Counted from the first letter of the stretch, positions 11,548 through 23,593 are shown. The stretch is DNA of 64,000 nt from Dichotomocladium elegans (GCA_025716815.1 JAIXMN010000006.1:186001-250000); one strand, 5' to 3'. The notes: generated from the sequence alone by a model not told the origin. Program-made: numbers and translations.

Positions 11548-12804
11548 ATGGCATCCGAAGACCTGCTATTAGCAGTGACTGTCCCAATATCGGAGAATTA
11601 TGACGCATATTCATCCATCGTGGATAGGATCGATGGTGCCAGATTGCCCCTCAGGTGAAGCCCGCGGAAGAAGATGTTCCCGGTTGGTGGGGACGGGAAA
11701 ATCACTTCGCCGTCAGAAATAAAGTAGATATCTGTCTTTGTGGAAGGTTGCAGTCGCTGGACTGCTCTCTCCCTCTCCCTCTACCCCCCACCCACTTCGC
11801 TCCATACACGGGGTGCACAATGTTGCAATCTCTACCTCGTGGCAATGCTTGGATTGTCGTCTTGATGATTATGCCATTTGCTCTTCTTCAGTCGCATGTC
11901 TTTTGGTTAGTCTCTGTGTTTTGGACTTTTTGCACTGCCTCGCTCCCGAATGAGGGAGCACCAGTGGATCCTCGCGCTACCCCCAAGCCATTCGCTGCTC
12001 CTTTAGTCTGATATCGTCACCACCGCCGTCCTCGTCCTTCTCCTCCTCGGATTTCAGCAGTTTCAACAAGTTCCGTTCATTCGATATCCGCCACCGCCGC
12101 ACATTCATGCCAAGTTCTGCGGAAACGCGGACTATCCGAACCACCAGTGACAATGAACGGTGTTCAGGCGAGTGGCCTACGACCGCGAAGTGCCACGACC
12201 AGCTATGCTCAAAGATGTCGGCGGCTGTTTCACCACGGTCCTGCAGATGACCCAAGTGTCCGTCCCGATCGACGAGTCGGCCACGTTGACGGTATCTATG
12301 CCGCGCCATGGTGGCAAAAAACTCTGATATATCTTGGTTCGGGAAAATCTAATTCTCAAATGATTGCCACAGCAGTACCCAGATGCGAAACAATTGATGG
12401 CTGCGCAACGAATGGGTTGGAGTTGCAGGAACAGAAGCCTGATAATGTTGCCCAGGTGTCGCATGAAAACAGTCACCGCCAGCAAGAGCGTCTTTACAAG
12501 TTTTGGAAACGGCATCCCAAGCTCAAGCTCCATAGACATATTGCTCTGCTATTTCCATCGCACATTTCCCGCGTGCGTGAAAAGCCAGCAGCTACCTCCC
12601 ATGCCGTCTATCTTCTTTCATCATCCGTCTTTCGGCGCAAGAAAAATTCATAAAAAACGAACAAACCGTCAGTATTCGTCGGTTTACATAGACAGTAAAA
12701 TATTCATCTTTGTGGTGGACTCCATTCTCAGCCTTACAAAAAAAAAACAGACTCAGTATGACTTTGATGATCTAATGAGAGATGCTGGCTTTTTAAAAAT
12801 ATGA
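11548..12804 (+). other. Probable multi-exon gene, unrecognised
   Basis: I do not recognise this gene. A likely first exon starts at ATG 11548 (MASEDLLLAVTVPISENY). A neighbouring frame from about 11650 reads PAEEDVPGWWGRENHFAV, but joining the two needs a one-base shift or an odd splice. A Ser-rich frame follows at about 12013-12250 (FSSSDFSSFNKFRSFDIR). A last exon starts after a poly-A and CAG acceptor near 12750 and ends YDFDDLMRDAGFLKI with stop at 12804. The composition looks coding, but I could not chain the exons, so this may be a decayed or mis-sequenced gene. The opposite strand holds competing open frames at 12177-12539. Confidence 0.35.
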
Positions 12805-13088
12805 ATGGGTCCCAATATGTATCCCATCCTTGGTATAGAATGACAGCAAGGACCAACCAAGCCCAAGTCTACGAGCCGACGCGCTGGATTCCTTAACCCC
12901 TCTCTTTGGTAAATCCTGCACACACATACACACATTGACTTCAAAAAAGGGATGTTTTCGTTGCGGAAAAAGGAAAAATTAAATTATAGGCGATGATCAT
13001 GTCAAGGGTTGGGAGAAAGAGAGGAAGAATATGCATAGATCAATGGTCCAGCGAAATCTAAGGCGATACTACATATTTTTTTTCCCTT

Positions 13089-13790
13089 TTATACAGAAGA
13101 ATACCGATGTCGGTATGATGATTTGCCATCGTCATCGCCGCAGTTGAAGTCGGTCTCATCACTACTGAGTAACAATAAAGGTTCGGAATCAGTAGTATCT
13201 CTCTATGAACACAATTGAATGGGCATAAAAGAATATGAGAGAGATCAGACATTGGGGTGAGTTGTACCTTTATTCGAGAAGAGAGACGATATCGCAGAGT
13301 TGGGCGTTTCAGCAGTATATTTGGTCTTTGGCCGCCTGATTCGACTTCGATAGGTGCATCGTCAGACCATTGTTTGTTCTTCCGCTTGATGGAAGCGTAG
13401 CGAACAGGGAAGAAAACAGAGATCAAGAGAGCCATGGGCTGGTTAAAAGAAAGAAAGAAGACGGGGAAAAAAGTAGATGGGCAAAGTCGACTATTTAGGT
13501 CTCTCTCTAACTCTATCTGTGCGTGTGCGTGTGTATTTCTTTGCCCTGTTGAGATTTTAGATGCAAAAAGAAAACACCCGTGATAAAATAGAACGGCATT
13601 CAGCATACCGCATTCTTTCCCTTTCCCTTTCCTAGGTCGGATTACTTTTTCTAGATGTCAGTCTGTGCTACGACAGACATGCCGGAAATGACATTGGCTT
13701 ACCTTGATATCTCCTGGGGAGACTTGGAATAGCAGTAAATTATCATCCGACAAATAAGAAAGAATCCGCTGGATGTACATATCATTTTTT
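13089..13790 (-). CDS. 3' exons of an unrecognised membrane-like protein gene
   Basis: I do not recognise the family. Three consecutive exons fit in phase on the minus strand: one ending at 13703 (IQRILSYLSDDNLLLFQ, donor GTAAGCC), one at 13438-13268 (57 codons) and the last at 13202-13089. The middle exon opens PMALLISVFFPVRY, a short hydrophobic stretch that could be the end of a membrane segment, followed by a basic loop (IKRKNKQW). The last exon carries DSEPLLLL, which resembles an acidic dileucine sorting motif, then an acidic tail and stop. The upstream part of the gene was not resolved; the candidate frame at 15066-15437 on the same strand could belong to it. Confidence 0.45.
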
Positions 13791-14224
13791 TTTTTGATCA
13801 GCTGGCCCCTTGTCCAATCCTTCCCACCACCCTTGTCGCCTTTGTTGCACAGTGGTAGAACTGCACAATAACATAATGTCGTTCAAAATAAGCAAAAAAG
13901 GATGCCAGATAAAATTATAGTAGACGCATGCACACAGACATATTCTGATGTGCACGTGGCAATAACCACGGCGTGGAGAATGGTTGGTGCGCCAGGAGCA
14001 AGGATAGGTAACACCAGAAGCAATGGCAACGGCACGCTTGCAGGTGGTGAACGCGCACAATGGCGCCATGAATCAAGCAAATGACATCCTATCAGTAGTC
14101 ATGCCTCTTGAGCGCAGAGACAATGCAGAGAACAGCAAAAAACAGGGGAGCATTTGGGATGAGCGGCGGCAAAGCAACAGCTCCTCCGTAAAGAAAAAAG
14201 CCCTTTCCTCACCAAGAAATCCGG

Positions 14225-14330
14225 TATCCTTCCGTGATTTATCAAGTACGGGTGCGATGGCTCAATCTACAAAGGACAGAAGGTGTTCGATGCAGATAAA
14301 AAGCAAGTCGATATATAAAGATTCATAATT
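14225..14330 (+). repeat. MULE C-terminal end fragment
   Basis: The plus strand reads GCDGSIYKGQKVF then DKKQVDI and a stop. This matches the end of the MULE relic at 32410-34520, which reads GCDGSIYKGHGTW and ends in a similar Lys/Gln-rich tail. Related pieces recur at about 48560-48650 (+) and 43715-43770 (-). It is a dispersed fragment of one transposon family. Confidence 0.6.
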
Positions 14331-15065
14331 ACCGGGTACTATAAAACCATACGAGAAAGCCTGAGAGATGGATTTGATAGTTCGTTTGAATGTCCGTTAT
14401 TTATAGCAGTAAATCGAGTTGAAAGAGTGGGATCATCCCTGACTTTGCAATTGACAATGCTGTAACAAGTAAACTGGCGTATCATATGACATAGCAAAAA
14501 GATTTAAACTGAAAATGGACAGACATTCATAGGAAAACGATGATTGCTGTATTACATCTAGGTCATTGGCCACGATGTTGCTGCAGAGAAATTATCCGAG
14601 CTTATGATAGGATCAGATATACATTTTCGCATATCCCACCAATTACAGCACCGTGTGTACAACCATTTCATCCACTTGCAATGGATATTTTCAAGTTTCA
14701 GCCCGTGTTAACAGCAAACGTAGAGCATTGAAATAGGTCAAGAGGATTTTTAGGGGTCGTTGATGGTTGTGGTTCTCATGTTTGATAGAGATGGATAGGA
14801 AAGGTGAGAAGGACCAAGGAAAAAAAAACCCAAAGTGAAGTGACGCAGCGGACAGTGTTACATAGGAGATAAATAAAGAATATGCCGATCAAGGAGAGAT
14901 GCTGATCTAGCAGCGATTGATGAATTTGAGACAGAAGAGTACGGTATAGAAGCACACACATTTAGAGGTTCCAAGAGACAATAAGCGGGGTAGTATGGTT
15001 ATTTACTTTTACCAGATCGATCTTTATTACAACTAAAGAACGGATTTCCCCTTCATCCTCAATTG

Positions 15066-15437
15066 CTATACTTTAGTTACTGTGCTCCATTTGCGGGGAC
15101 TTGACCACTGTAAGATAGTCTCGCGATCAAGATGGTCTCTTGGCGAAATAACATGCATGATAATCGTGAAGATGATAGATTGAATTGCAAACACACCGCG
15201 CGCGGAAGTGTGAAGGCGCTTCGCCCTCCACACTCTACCGATGTTGGCACCCCCATCTTTCCAAAAAAAAAATAGTGAAATACAAGCGTCATGACTATCC
15301 GATGGAGACCAAAAGCTGTTCTGCGAGTGGAACATATCCTTGACAAAACCTTTTTCTGATACCAACAACAACTTACTTGACATCTCTGTCTGGTTTACAT
15401 CATCAGCATCCCATACCATGCTTTCTCCGCCATTCAA
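15066..15437 (-). other. Candidate 123-codon reading frame, uncertain
   Basis: An open frame begins MNGGESMVWDADDVNQ, includes NSFWSPSDSHDA and a hydrophobic AIQSIIFTIIMHVI, and ends at a TAG. A GTAAGT within it may be a real donor, which would make this the first exon(s) of the unassigned gene whose 3' exons lie at 13089-13790. I see no known domain. Apart from this and the MULE fragment at 14225, the interval 13800-16330 holds nothing I can support. Confidence 0.25.
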
Positions 15438-16335
15438 GCACTCAACGTTTTCTACTTGACTTAGCTTCCGTTCACATTATCCCCTATCACTTCATTTTTT
15501 TTGTTCCTTCTGCTCCATTGCCTACTTGGCGATCCCCATTACCCCTCCATCTAAACATAGCAAAAAAAAAAATGGCATCTCCCACATTCAAGTGATAATG
15601 TCCCTTAATACTCAAGTGTACAGTTCTTTATTACTGTTTCATCTGCGTGTATATGCGTGTATTGCGTACGCTCTTAAAGAGAAAGAGAGAGGAAGACGAG
15701 AAAGGAACTTTCGACACCAGCTGATACAGTAATTAGTACGTGATGATGATATGGCTTAATTTGGTTCTTTACATCTGCTGAGAATGGGCAGACCTTGCTA
15801 ACGACTTTTAATATTACTATAATTATCAGCAGGAACGCAGTTAAATGGAGACCTTGATGATAGTGCTGCCTTGTCAGAGCTAATAACCATCCTCCTACTA
15901 TAATTGAAAACCTCACGTTTATCTCTAAACTGCTATTGGGATCAATTATTGCAGCTGAAACAAATTAACTCGGCGGTATGAAAATCTCCAGTACGGCCTT
16001 TCTTTTCAAGCTAATATTTTTTCTGACGAGGACACACGGGCAATCGGGAAATGATAAATTAGATCATTGTAAGGACCAAAACAACTAATCCATTCGTATA
16101 TATTCATGGGTAAAATGACAAGTATTTCCCTTAACCCACCCTGACAGGAAAAGTAAAGAAACTTAATCGCTAAGAGTAGTTCGTACGGTTTATTCTGCTT
16201 TCCGGATTCTTCTGGTCGCGCTCGTGGTCGCGATATCTGGTTTGGTGGTGCTAGGGTGATGATCAGAAAGGCGGGTATTGTATAGCAGTAGAAGAGTGGG
16301 AGGCGGCAAAGAGAGAGAGATATAACAGGAAAAAG

Positions 16336-17236
16336 TTATTTCTGGCCCTTTCCCTTTTTGATTAACCACTGCAAGGTCACATCGATGTTGACTTGGTTCT
16401 TCGCAGAGATAGAGTAGCACGATACTTCACGGTTTGTAATTGATTTCAAGTGTCTATTTAGAAGAAAAGGAAAGGAAGAGTCAAATTCTAGCCCTTTCTG
16501 ACACTCTTACTTTCTTCCCAGTGACTTTTATCCTTCGTAGCTTACAAGAGTTCAATTAGTTCGTTTGCACTTAGCGCATTTGCTAGATCATTCTTATTGC
16601 CGAGTATAAGAACTGGGATGTTGGCCAACTGGGGTTTATCCAAAAGATTCTTAAGTTCGGTATAAGCTGGTGCAATCTTTTCTCGGTCTGCTGCATCCAC
16701 CACAAATCTAGAAACGAAGAAAGGGGATGATTTAGGGAATAATGCGTCTCAACGGTACCCTACACTTCCAACACACTTACACAATCGCATTGACACCTCG
16801 ACAGTATCGCTCCCACATGCTTCGGAAGCGGGGTTGGCCGCCAATATCCCAGAGCTTCATGGTTACGTTGCCCTTGGTCACTTTGCGCATGTTAAAACCC
16901 ACCGTCGGAATGGAATCTTCAATAAATTGCCCCGACTACCATCACAATCATGCACCCGCAATGTAAGAGGGAGATAAGCGCCCAAACTCCAGAATATTCA
17001 GCTTATTGTGCTCATCCCTAAGCTTACCGCAATCACATTGACTAAAGTTGTTTTGCCGCTGTTCTGGAGACCGACTAGGGTCAGTTCCATTTCAGTCTGT
17101 TTTTCCGTTTCAAAAGGCAGAGATGTTATTAACGAGTTGGTGTCAGCTAATGGTTATGTTATCGGGTGTGCATATTGCGCACCTTGAAAAATAGGCTCCG
17201 TAGCCAATCGAGGATTGCTTGTATGAAACTGGCCAT
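16336..17236 (-). CDS. ARL8: ARL8 small GTPase
   Basis: Arl8 is an Arf-like GTPase that couples lysosomes and related organelles to kinesin-driven transport in animals; a vacuolar or endosomal role here is inference. Five exons (minus): 17236-17183, 17096-17028, 16935-16781, 16707-16546, 16453-16336; product 185 residues (human 186). All junctions are in phase. The N-terminus [17 protein letters not shown] is the amphipathic helix of Arl8, which lacks the Gly2 myristoylation site of Arf. G boxes are visible: GLQNSGKT (P-loop), [14 protein letters not shown] (switch I), [19 protein letters not shown] (switch II) and NKND. The C-terminus [12 protein letters not shown] matches the family. The first intron donor is GTGCGC, slightly off consensus. 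Confidence 0.96.
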
Positions 17237-17295
17237 CTTGGCGAGATAATTAGAGGTTTATGATAAGGTGACCGGATAGAGTATGTGTAATGATT

Positions 17296-17345
17296 ATTTG
17301 AGAGGGAGGGAGAAGGAGAGAGGGAGAGGGAGAGGGAGAGAGAAA
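17296..17345. repeat. Polypurine (GGGAGA)n tract
   Basis: Nearly pure purine run of GAGGGAG and GGGAGA units about 60 bp upstream of the ARL8 start codon. It lies in the ARL8 promoter or 5' UTR. Such tracts can form triplex DNA or act as GAGA-like sites; neither is shown here. The rest of the 17237-17779 interval between ARL8 and HGH1 holds no gene I can support. Confidence 0.8.
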
Positions 17346-17779
17346 GTGTGTGCGACCTGAGGGGATACAGAAAAAAAAAGATAGGCTTTATGCTCGTGAA
17401 AGACGAAACGAGGACTTTTTGGTGTCTGCATGTGTACGACCATGACTGAACGACCACGTCATCATCTTCGCAACAGCTGTTTCTAAATCCTTCACAGCTT
17501 TATCTGATAACTCATGCTTGATTGCATGTGGAAAGAAAATAGGCAAGACAATGTCCTATTCAGCCTTTCGATTGTTCGGGCGCCGCACATCGCCGAACGA
17601 AGGGGGAGGACAAGAGCGGCGACAGGTTGACCGGGTGTTAATCAGTGGCTTGCGGAAGAACAAAAAAGTTGGTGCTACTTGAAATCGAGTTTAGCGTGAG
17701 CTCGAAGACGGGAGAAGTCCGAGCTAAACCGACTGACTGAGTATTTGCTAAACAACTTCTTTTCGCCGTCAAACTCGGA

Positions 17780-19393
17780 ATGGAACAACAAGTGCTCGAA
17801 GTAAAATTAAGGCTTTTTTCTTTCAACCGTGTTTGCAATGTTTTTTTTACATATTTATATTCTTAGCTTTTAGAATTCCTTCACCACCCACGAGCAGAGG
17901 TAATACTCTTGATCGATCAGAAAGAATCTCGCAAAGCCAAAACCAATTGAAACCGTTCAATCTCGAATCTATCCAGATCAGAGCACTTGCTGTTCAGCAA
18001 TTGACCTCGTTAACGCCCAAAGCCTCGCCGACATTCGCGCTCCTCGTCAGCAAACGCGATACTCTCTGCAATGATTTAAAGTCTCTGGTTCATGAGGACA
18101 CAGTAAGAATAGCAGGTGCTACTTGAGCAGACATTGGTCCGAGTGTTTAACAAGGCGGGCCTCATATAGGTGGTCGCGCACGAAGCTATTAAATGCCTAA
18201 CTAACTTGTCAGCCGACCCTCGTGTCTTGGAAGTGCTAAACGACAAGTTTTTTCTCAACCACTTGTGCCTCCTGATCCTGGTATGCTCTATACTTGCTTC
18301 TATCACTTTTAGCACCTAACCCTGAAATTGGCCTTGTATATACGAAGATTCCAAATTCGGTGCTTGCTGACGCTGCCTGCATGCTTCTTTCGAACATGAC
18401 GAAACATGAGCCAACATGCGTCCAGCTATTAGAAGGCGAAGCCAAGCCTCTTCCCGGCCTGTCTGAGTCGACTCGATTGCTGGATCACCTCGTCGAAGCC
18501 TTTCACCGCGGCCATAAGCGTGCTTACAATCCAAAGGCGGATTTCCACTTTCTAGCAAGCGTATTTGCGAATGTGTCAGGAGTATGTGTATGCCGATCCG
18601 GTGTGAACCGAGTGACATACTAACTTTTTTTGCACCAGATCCGCGCTGGTCGGGTGTACTTTCTCGAAAATTCCAAGCATGACAAGCTTGCGCCGTTGAC
18701 CAAACTTCAGATTTTTACTGAGGATGCCAGCGTGATCCGAAGAGGTGGTGTGGACGCGACGATAAAGTGCGTAAAAAATAATGTCCACCGATGAGGCTGC
18801 AGGGATGTATGTTCTGACGTACTGGATCATTAGAAACTGTTGCTTCGAGACGCGTGATCATGAACGCATCCTGGATCCCAACCAGCTCAATACGCTTCCT
18901 TTTATCCTGTTGCCTCTTTGTGGCAACGAAGAGTACGACCTTGAGGTAAAGGGACTATTGTTTCTTAACAGAGCGGACGTGAAACTAATGCAAATCGCTG
19001 GGTCTACAGGAATTTGAGCAATTTCCCGAGGAGATCCAGCTATTGGATGACAACAAGGTAAATATATCAGGAACCCAATGATTTCATCTTCAGCATGTTA
19101 AATAATCCCTCTAGAAACGCGAGGTGGACCCTGTACTCCGCATGTTGCTATGCGAGGCCCTAATCTTGTTGACCCATACCCGGTACGGTCGCGAGTACTT
19201 GCGCCAAAAGCAAGTGTACCGCGTTATTCAACGGTTGCACGCACAAGAGACCGATGAGAAGATTAAAGAACGATGTGAGACTATTGTGGACATGCTCATT
19301 CGAGAAGAGGGGGGTCCTGACGTATCCGAGGTCCATGCGTCTGCCCAGGAGGACGACGAAGACGAGGATATGGTGATTGAAGAGATTGTGTAA
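17780..19393 (+). CDS. HGH1: HGH1 (FAM203/BRP16) chaperone for elongation factor 2
   Basis: Hgh1 is an armadillo-type adaptor that helps TRiC/CCT fold eEF2 (known for yeast). Nine exons: 17780-17800, 17867-17899, 17977-18102, 18170-18280, 18348-18581, 18639-18766, 18834-18945, 19010-19057 and 19115-19393; 363 residues. The seven-codon first exon plus exon 2 give MEQQVLELLEFLHHPRAE, the expected N-terminus. Family motifs follow: HEAIKCLTNLSAD, LADAACMLLSNMTKHEP, ASVFANVSG then RAGRVYFLEN, then KNCCFE. The C-terminal block is REYLRQKQVYRVIQRLH. It ends in an acidic tail, EEIV. Intron 4 was set at 18281-18347 because only that acceptor keeps the helix in frame. Converges on the ACP gene 169 bp away. 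Confidence 0.95.
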
Positions 19394-19451
19394 AATGATA
19401 ACGGAAAAAAATGTAAAATATTAGTGTACATTATGTCATCATAGAGAAAGG

Positions 19452-19511
19452 ATGCGTGTGCGTGCGTGCGGTGTATTTTGTGCGTGTGTGCGTGTGTGTG
19501 TGCGCGCGTGA
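19452..19511. repeat. TG/TGCG microsatellite
   Basis: Alternating purine-pyrimidine run of GTGTGCG and GTGTGTGTGCGCGCG in the 169-bp gap between the convergent HGH1 and ACP stop codons. It has Z-DNA-forming potential. Confidence 0.85.
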
Positions 19512-19562
19512 AAGAGAGACACGGGTTGTATTATATGAAATGTGTTGTTGTTGTTCTTTTTT

Positions 19563-19970
19563 TTAGTGAGCGTCGCTACGCTTGCTAATATACTCTACGG
19601 CTTGCTTGACAGACTTAATCTCATCGGCTTCCTTGTCGGGAATCTCGACGGAGAACTCCTCCTCAACGGCCATTACAACCTCGACAGTATCCAAGCTGTC
19701 CAAACCGAGATCATTGACGAAATGGGCATCAACAGAGATCTAACGCCGGCTGTGAGTACCTACTTCATTTTGCATCCTCTATCTGTCCTCCCATTTTGTT
19801 CCTACCTTGGCCTGGTCAACCTTGTCAAAACCTCTTAAGATATCGAGAACACGAGATTCGATGTCGGCATGGGTGAGACCAGCGCCGGCCGAGTAGAAGC
19901 GGGCCTGAGGAACGGTGCGCACAGCGGCAACACGTGCAGCGGCATTGAGAAGAATAGTCGGGCGGAACAT
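19563..19970 (-). CDS. ACP1: Mitochondrial acyl carrier protein
   Basis: Carries acyl chains on a 4'-phosphopantetheine arm for mitochondrial fatty-acid and lipoate synthesis. In other species it is also a structural subunit of complex I and of the Fe-S cluster machinery. Exons (minus) 19970-19806 and 19739-19563; product 113 residues. A mitochondrial presequence ([18 protein letters not shown], then ARFYSAG) precedes the ACP fold. The attachment site is the Ser of [20 protein letters not shown], and the C-terminus [12 protein letters not shown] is typical. The 66-bp intron falls just before the DSL helix in phase 0. Confidence 0.97.
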
Positions 19971-20180
19971 TTTTATATACTGGTCGTGAAGAGGGGCGAG
20001 GGAGTTTGAGTGCAGGCAGTAAAGCAAAGGGCCTGTTTACAGATTTGACCCTGTTCAATTTACGCGTTGCGCATACCAAGCCACCAAATGGACGATTATC
20101 AACTCCGCCGCCTTTTTTTTTTTTTTGTTTGGGTGGAACTTATTTTTGTTCGCGGGGTATGAAATTAAGCGTGGGGCATA

Positions 20181-21285
20181 CACCATTTTCCAAAATCAAA
20201 GGCCGCACCCCTGCCGGTTCTTGAAGTCGCAGGATCACAATAGTAAAATCGCGTTTTGCCCAGAATACGCATGATGACAAAGCAAATGCCACATGCATCC
20301 GCCGAAAGAGGTCGCACAAAATTCGTCCTTTTGACTTTTTCTCTTTTTTATACACTTTCCATTCTGAAATGAGCAACCTATATTTTCTACAAAGATGGCC
20401 ATGGTCATGTTGTTGATGAGCGTGGCTGTCCTGAACCTATGGATTATGTCGTTAATGAGGAAATATGCTCTCTTTAATACGTTTGTTCGCACACCGAATA
20501 TCGCTTAGTCTAACTCGCAGGAGTGACCGTGACCTTGTTGCTACGCATATCCCCAATCGAAAGGATTCATATGATAGAAGTAGGGTTTAAGCACGGCTAC
20601 ACAATGTATACAGACAAAGGTAAGGCCAGCTCAGCGATGGACATCATAGTATGAAAAGGACCCTGACAGTATTTTTAAGAAACGTAGAGGCAAAGGTCGT
20701 TCAGGTATTTTCAACGAAGAGCATAAGAATGCTATTTTAGAATGGGTCGATGGGAATCCGTCAATTATTCCAGAGATTGAGGGTCATACAGTATCGAAAA
20801 CGACGCTCCATCGATTTATGAAAAATGAATGGAACTTGTCACCAGAGAAGGCTCAGTTTCAGCCTGTGGAAGGGAATAGTGATGCAAAGATCCAAGAGTG
20901 TCTTGACTGGGTGCGTCGATGGGACATGATTGACAGTGATTTTATAAAAAACTTCGTTTTCCTTGATGAGTCTTTTTTCCATATTAACATGAAGCACAGC
21001 ATGGGATGTTCCAAGAAAGAGACTTCTGCAGTAGTTACAATGCCAGAAACAAGAGCGAAAACAACTACCATCTTGAGAGGAATTTTGGTATAATGCATCA
21101 TTAATTGTAGCATATAACTCCCACAACCACTACCCGGAAAAAAAGAAAAAAGAGCGAGACAGTCCATAAGCTGCTATTAAACGAACTAGAACTATATTCT
21201 ACCTAAGTTTTCTTAAGGCTATCGTGGATGAAATGGGCAAGTAGGAACACATGAAGGGCTATAATTTGGTAATGGATGTGTAGAT
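20181..21285 (+). mobile_element. Decayed Tc1/mariner element
   Basis: Left end begins after TA at 20179-20180 with CACCATTTTCC and the AAGTCGCAGGATCACA block. Degenerate transposase follows: FYKDGHGHVV-type N-terminus near 20385, then HRFMKNEWNLS, LDWVRRWD, and VFLDESFFHINMKHSM (catalytic Asp kept) at 20810-21090. Later frames are broken by stops, and the second Asp region reads as a stop-containing GYNLVMDV near 21258. No intact product is possible. Confidence 0.88.
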
Positions 21286-21290
21286 GAGGA

Positions 21291-22290
21291 ATGTCGGCAT
21301 GCACTTTGACAGGATGGAATCATACTAGTGAAACCACCCAAGTCTGGCGTGCCCTTTCAATCTCGGCAAGGTGTTGGCTGAGTGGAATCTATAGAAGATA
21401 CCACCCAGGTCAGGCCTGCCTTGTTTACCGTCCTTCTGGGCGGGGAGGACTTTGCGCTCCACCGATGCGCCGCGACCAGCCTTACTACTTACTCGCCGGT
21501 CCCGCCTTGCAATACAATGCTGCTCAGATACCAACCATACTGGCCCAGAATGAGCTCCATGTGCGCGCACCCCCTCCAGAAGAGCACCTCTGGATCAGTC
21601 AATGCATTGCCTTGGCGAGTAGCCTCTAAGAGCGGCGAACTCCTCGCACCAGAGGGCTTTTACGCCTCGGGGCGGACCATTGCATCGAGGACTTGTTGAT
21701 GAATGGCCTAGAAGAATAAAAATATATTCGTTATTCAGTATTGAGTGTATGAAATATTCAGTTAAAAAAAGAAAAAGGGAACTTACTTGAAAAAAGGGAC
21801 GAAGACGAAAGAGACGACGAAAACCACCCATCCACTCCACACCCCACCACCCACTCCAACAACTCAAAAGCATACAACTCAAAAGCATACAACTCAAAAG
21901 TGTGGGCAGTTTTAGGGCATGCCCAGGCCCGATCGCTGGTCGCTAGTTGCCAGTTGCTACGGTAGACATGTGTCATTCATCAGCAGCATAGCAATGCACA
22001 CCATGATATCATACCTCCAAGACAGGCATATCTTTCTTAATGTCCTCGATGGACTGGAGGAGGTGGACCACAATCAGTCGTTCTACGCACTTGAAGGTCC
22101 AGCAAATCAGTACAGCGCTGTACTGATACCAACGGCAGAGGCCCATTTCAATTGCATGTGCACGCGCCATAAGAGCTACTCCACTTCAACCAGCGTAAAG
22201 CCGGGACAGGTTGCCCAGAGCGAAGCACCCCCGCTCCAGTTCATCGAGGTCTCGCTGATGGATGGATTAGAAAAGTAAAATGAATGCAAA
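21291..22290 (-). other. Two diverged copies of an unknown exon-like segment
   Basis: On the minus strand, the blocks at about 21700-21440 and 22270-22000 share order: a splice-like acceptor ending in CAG or CAAG, a roughly 200-nt coding-like stretch with a Trp-Tyr pair (YGWYLSSIVL against RWYQYSAVLI), and an upstream GTAAG donor (near 21787 and 22326). Both contain stops. A 15-bp unit (CATACAACTCAAAAG) repeats in tandem at 21869-21902 between them. I do not recognise the parent gene. 22300-23040 holds nothing else I can support. Confidence 0.3.
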
Positions 22291-23046
22291 AGAACAAGAA
22301 AAGAAAAGAAAAAAGACAGCTTACTTGGAAAGACAACGTGGACAAGAAACCACACACCGTGCTTCGCTCACACCCATCCGAAGGATAAACTACCTAAAAA
22401 AAATGCGCCAATATAAAGAGGAGCAGTGGAACAACTTTGTTGGGTAGCGTTCCGGTGGGTCGTATAGCTACAAAGCCTTGTCACCCAGATATTTGCTTGC
22501 CGCAGTCGCCTAACGCTTGTGCTGCAGCCTTTCGTTGGCCAGTAGTAACATAAAGCACCCAGAATGGTATGGCAACCCCTTCTTCTTGATATGGCTTCGT
22601 GCACGAGAAGAAGGGAAAGACAGAAGGAAGCGTAGAAGAGGTTTTTGGGGAAGGGAAAAGGGAGAAAGAGGGAAGAAGTGCGAAGAACGAACAAATGAGG
22701 AAATCTTAGACTATATTTTTTTTTCACGCTTTCGCTCCTTCACACGTCTCGCATGCGGTGACCACAATTCAACCTATCATATCCGCGATTGCCATGTATC
22801 CTATTTTGCCAAGAAGCCATCTTGATCCTCTCTTCACGACACTGTCTCGGAGCAATCGGCATACAACCTTTGCCTTCTTCCTCTAATTTCATAACTTACT
22901 CACCTCATATCTCTTTACTTCCCATATACCGTTTACAGTATAGCTCACATATTCCATCCAACCCACCAAAAAGACGAAGAGAAAATCAGAAATGCAACGA
23001 TAAGGCTTCTAATACCACAATTGGGTCCCGAAGTACACACATTCAC

Positions 23047-23593
23047 ATGAACAACCCGTTGACTCTGTCAGAAGGAGGGTATACAGTATCTCCTTATCAA
23101 TCCAAACCTGGGCTGCCTGGATGCATGAAGGCAATCAAAACTTCCATACGTGGCATCCGCTGGGACCACCGCTACCGCCAATTGTTAATGGTCCTAGTCC
23201 CCGTTATCTTTAGGACAACAGCTCATGTGTATAACTTCGCCAATTTTATTTTCCTTCAAAAGTGGGAGCGCAAACCCTTTGTTGACCTCCAACGGTTCAT
23301 TCCGGAGAAGTTCTTTTCTGATGTGTGGCTGTGCATGCTCAACAAAGGGATTCGTCCCAGCGGTGCTTTGTCAGTGATTGCTGGACATTGGTCGGCGAGT
23401 TTTGGACGAGTACCGAGAGGCCACGCAATACCGATGGCAATGTTCTGTCTCCGAAGGCATGAAGACATTTGTTGCATACTGCAATAATATCAACATGCCG
23501 TTTGGCCAACACTTTCGACACGCGGTTAACCATATTCTGAAGCATAGAGAGAGGAAAGCGGCGAGGAGACGAAAGCTTAACGCATTCGGCTAG
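23047..23593 (+). pseudogene. Fanzor-like (TnpB-related) N-terminal fragment
   Basis: The frame from ATG 23047 reads through RTTAHVYNFANFIFLQKWE and FFSDVWLCMLNKG. After a frame change near 23380 it continues KTFVAYCNNINMPFGQHF and VNHILKHRERKAARRR to a stop at 23593. The two blocks line up with the relic at 56510-58475 (NTTTTHLYA and FSYINNIQMRFGYHF). In that fuller copy they precede RuvC and zinc-finger motifs. So this is the N-terminal half of the same protein family. It is cut off just before a Tc1 left end at 23620. Family assignment is by internal comparison and remembered motif order. Confidence 0.6.

Noticed and set aside
12177..12539. Minus-strand gene of 120 codons
   Set aside because: It overlaps a plus-strand stretch with better splice-like borders, and neither codon bias nor motifs support it.
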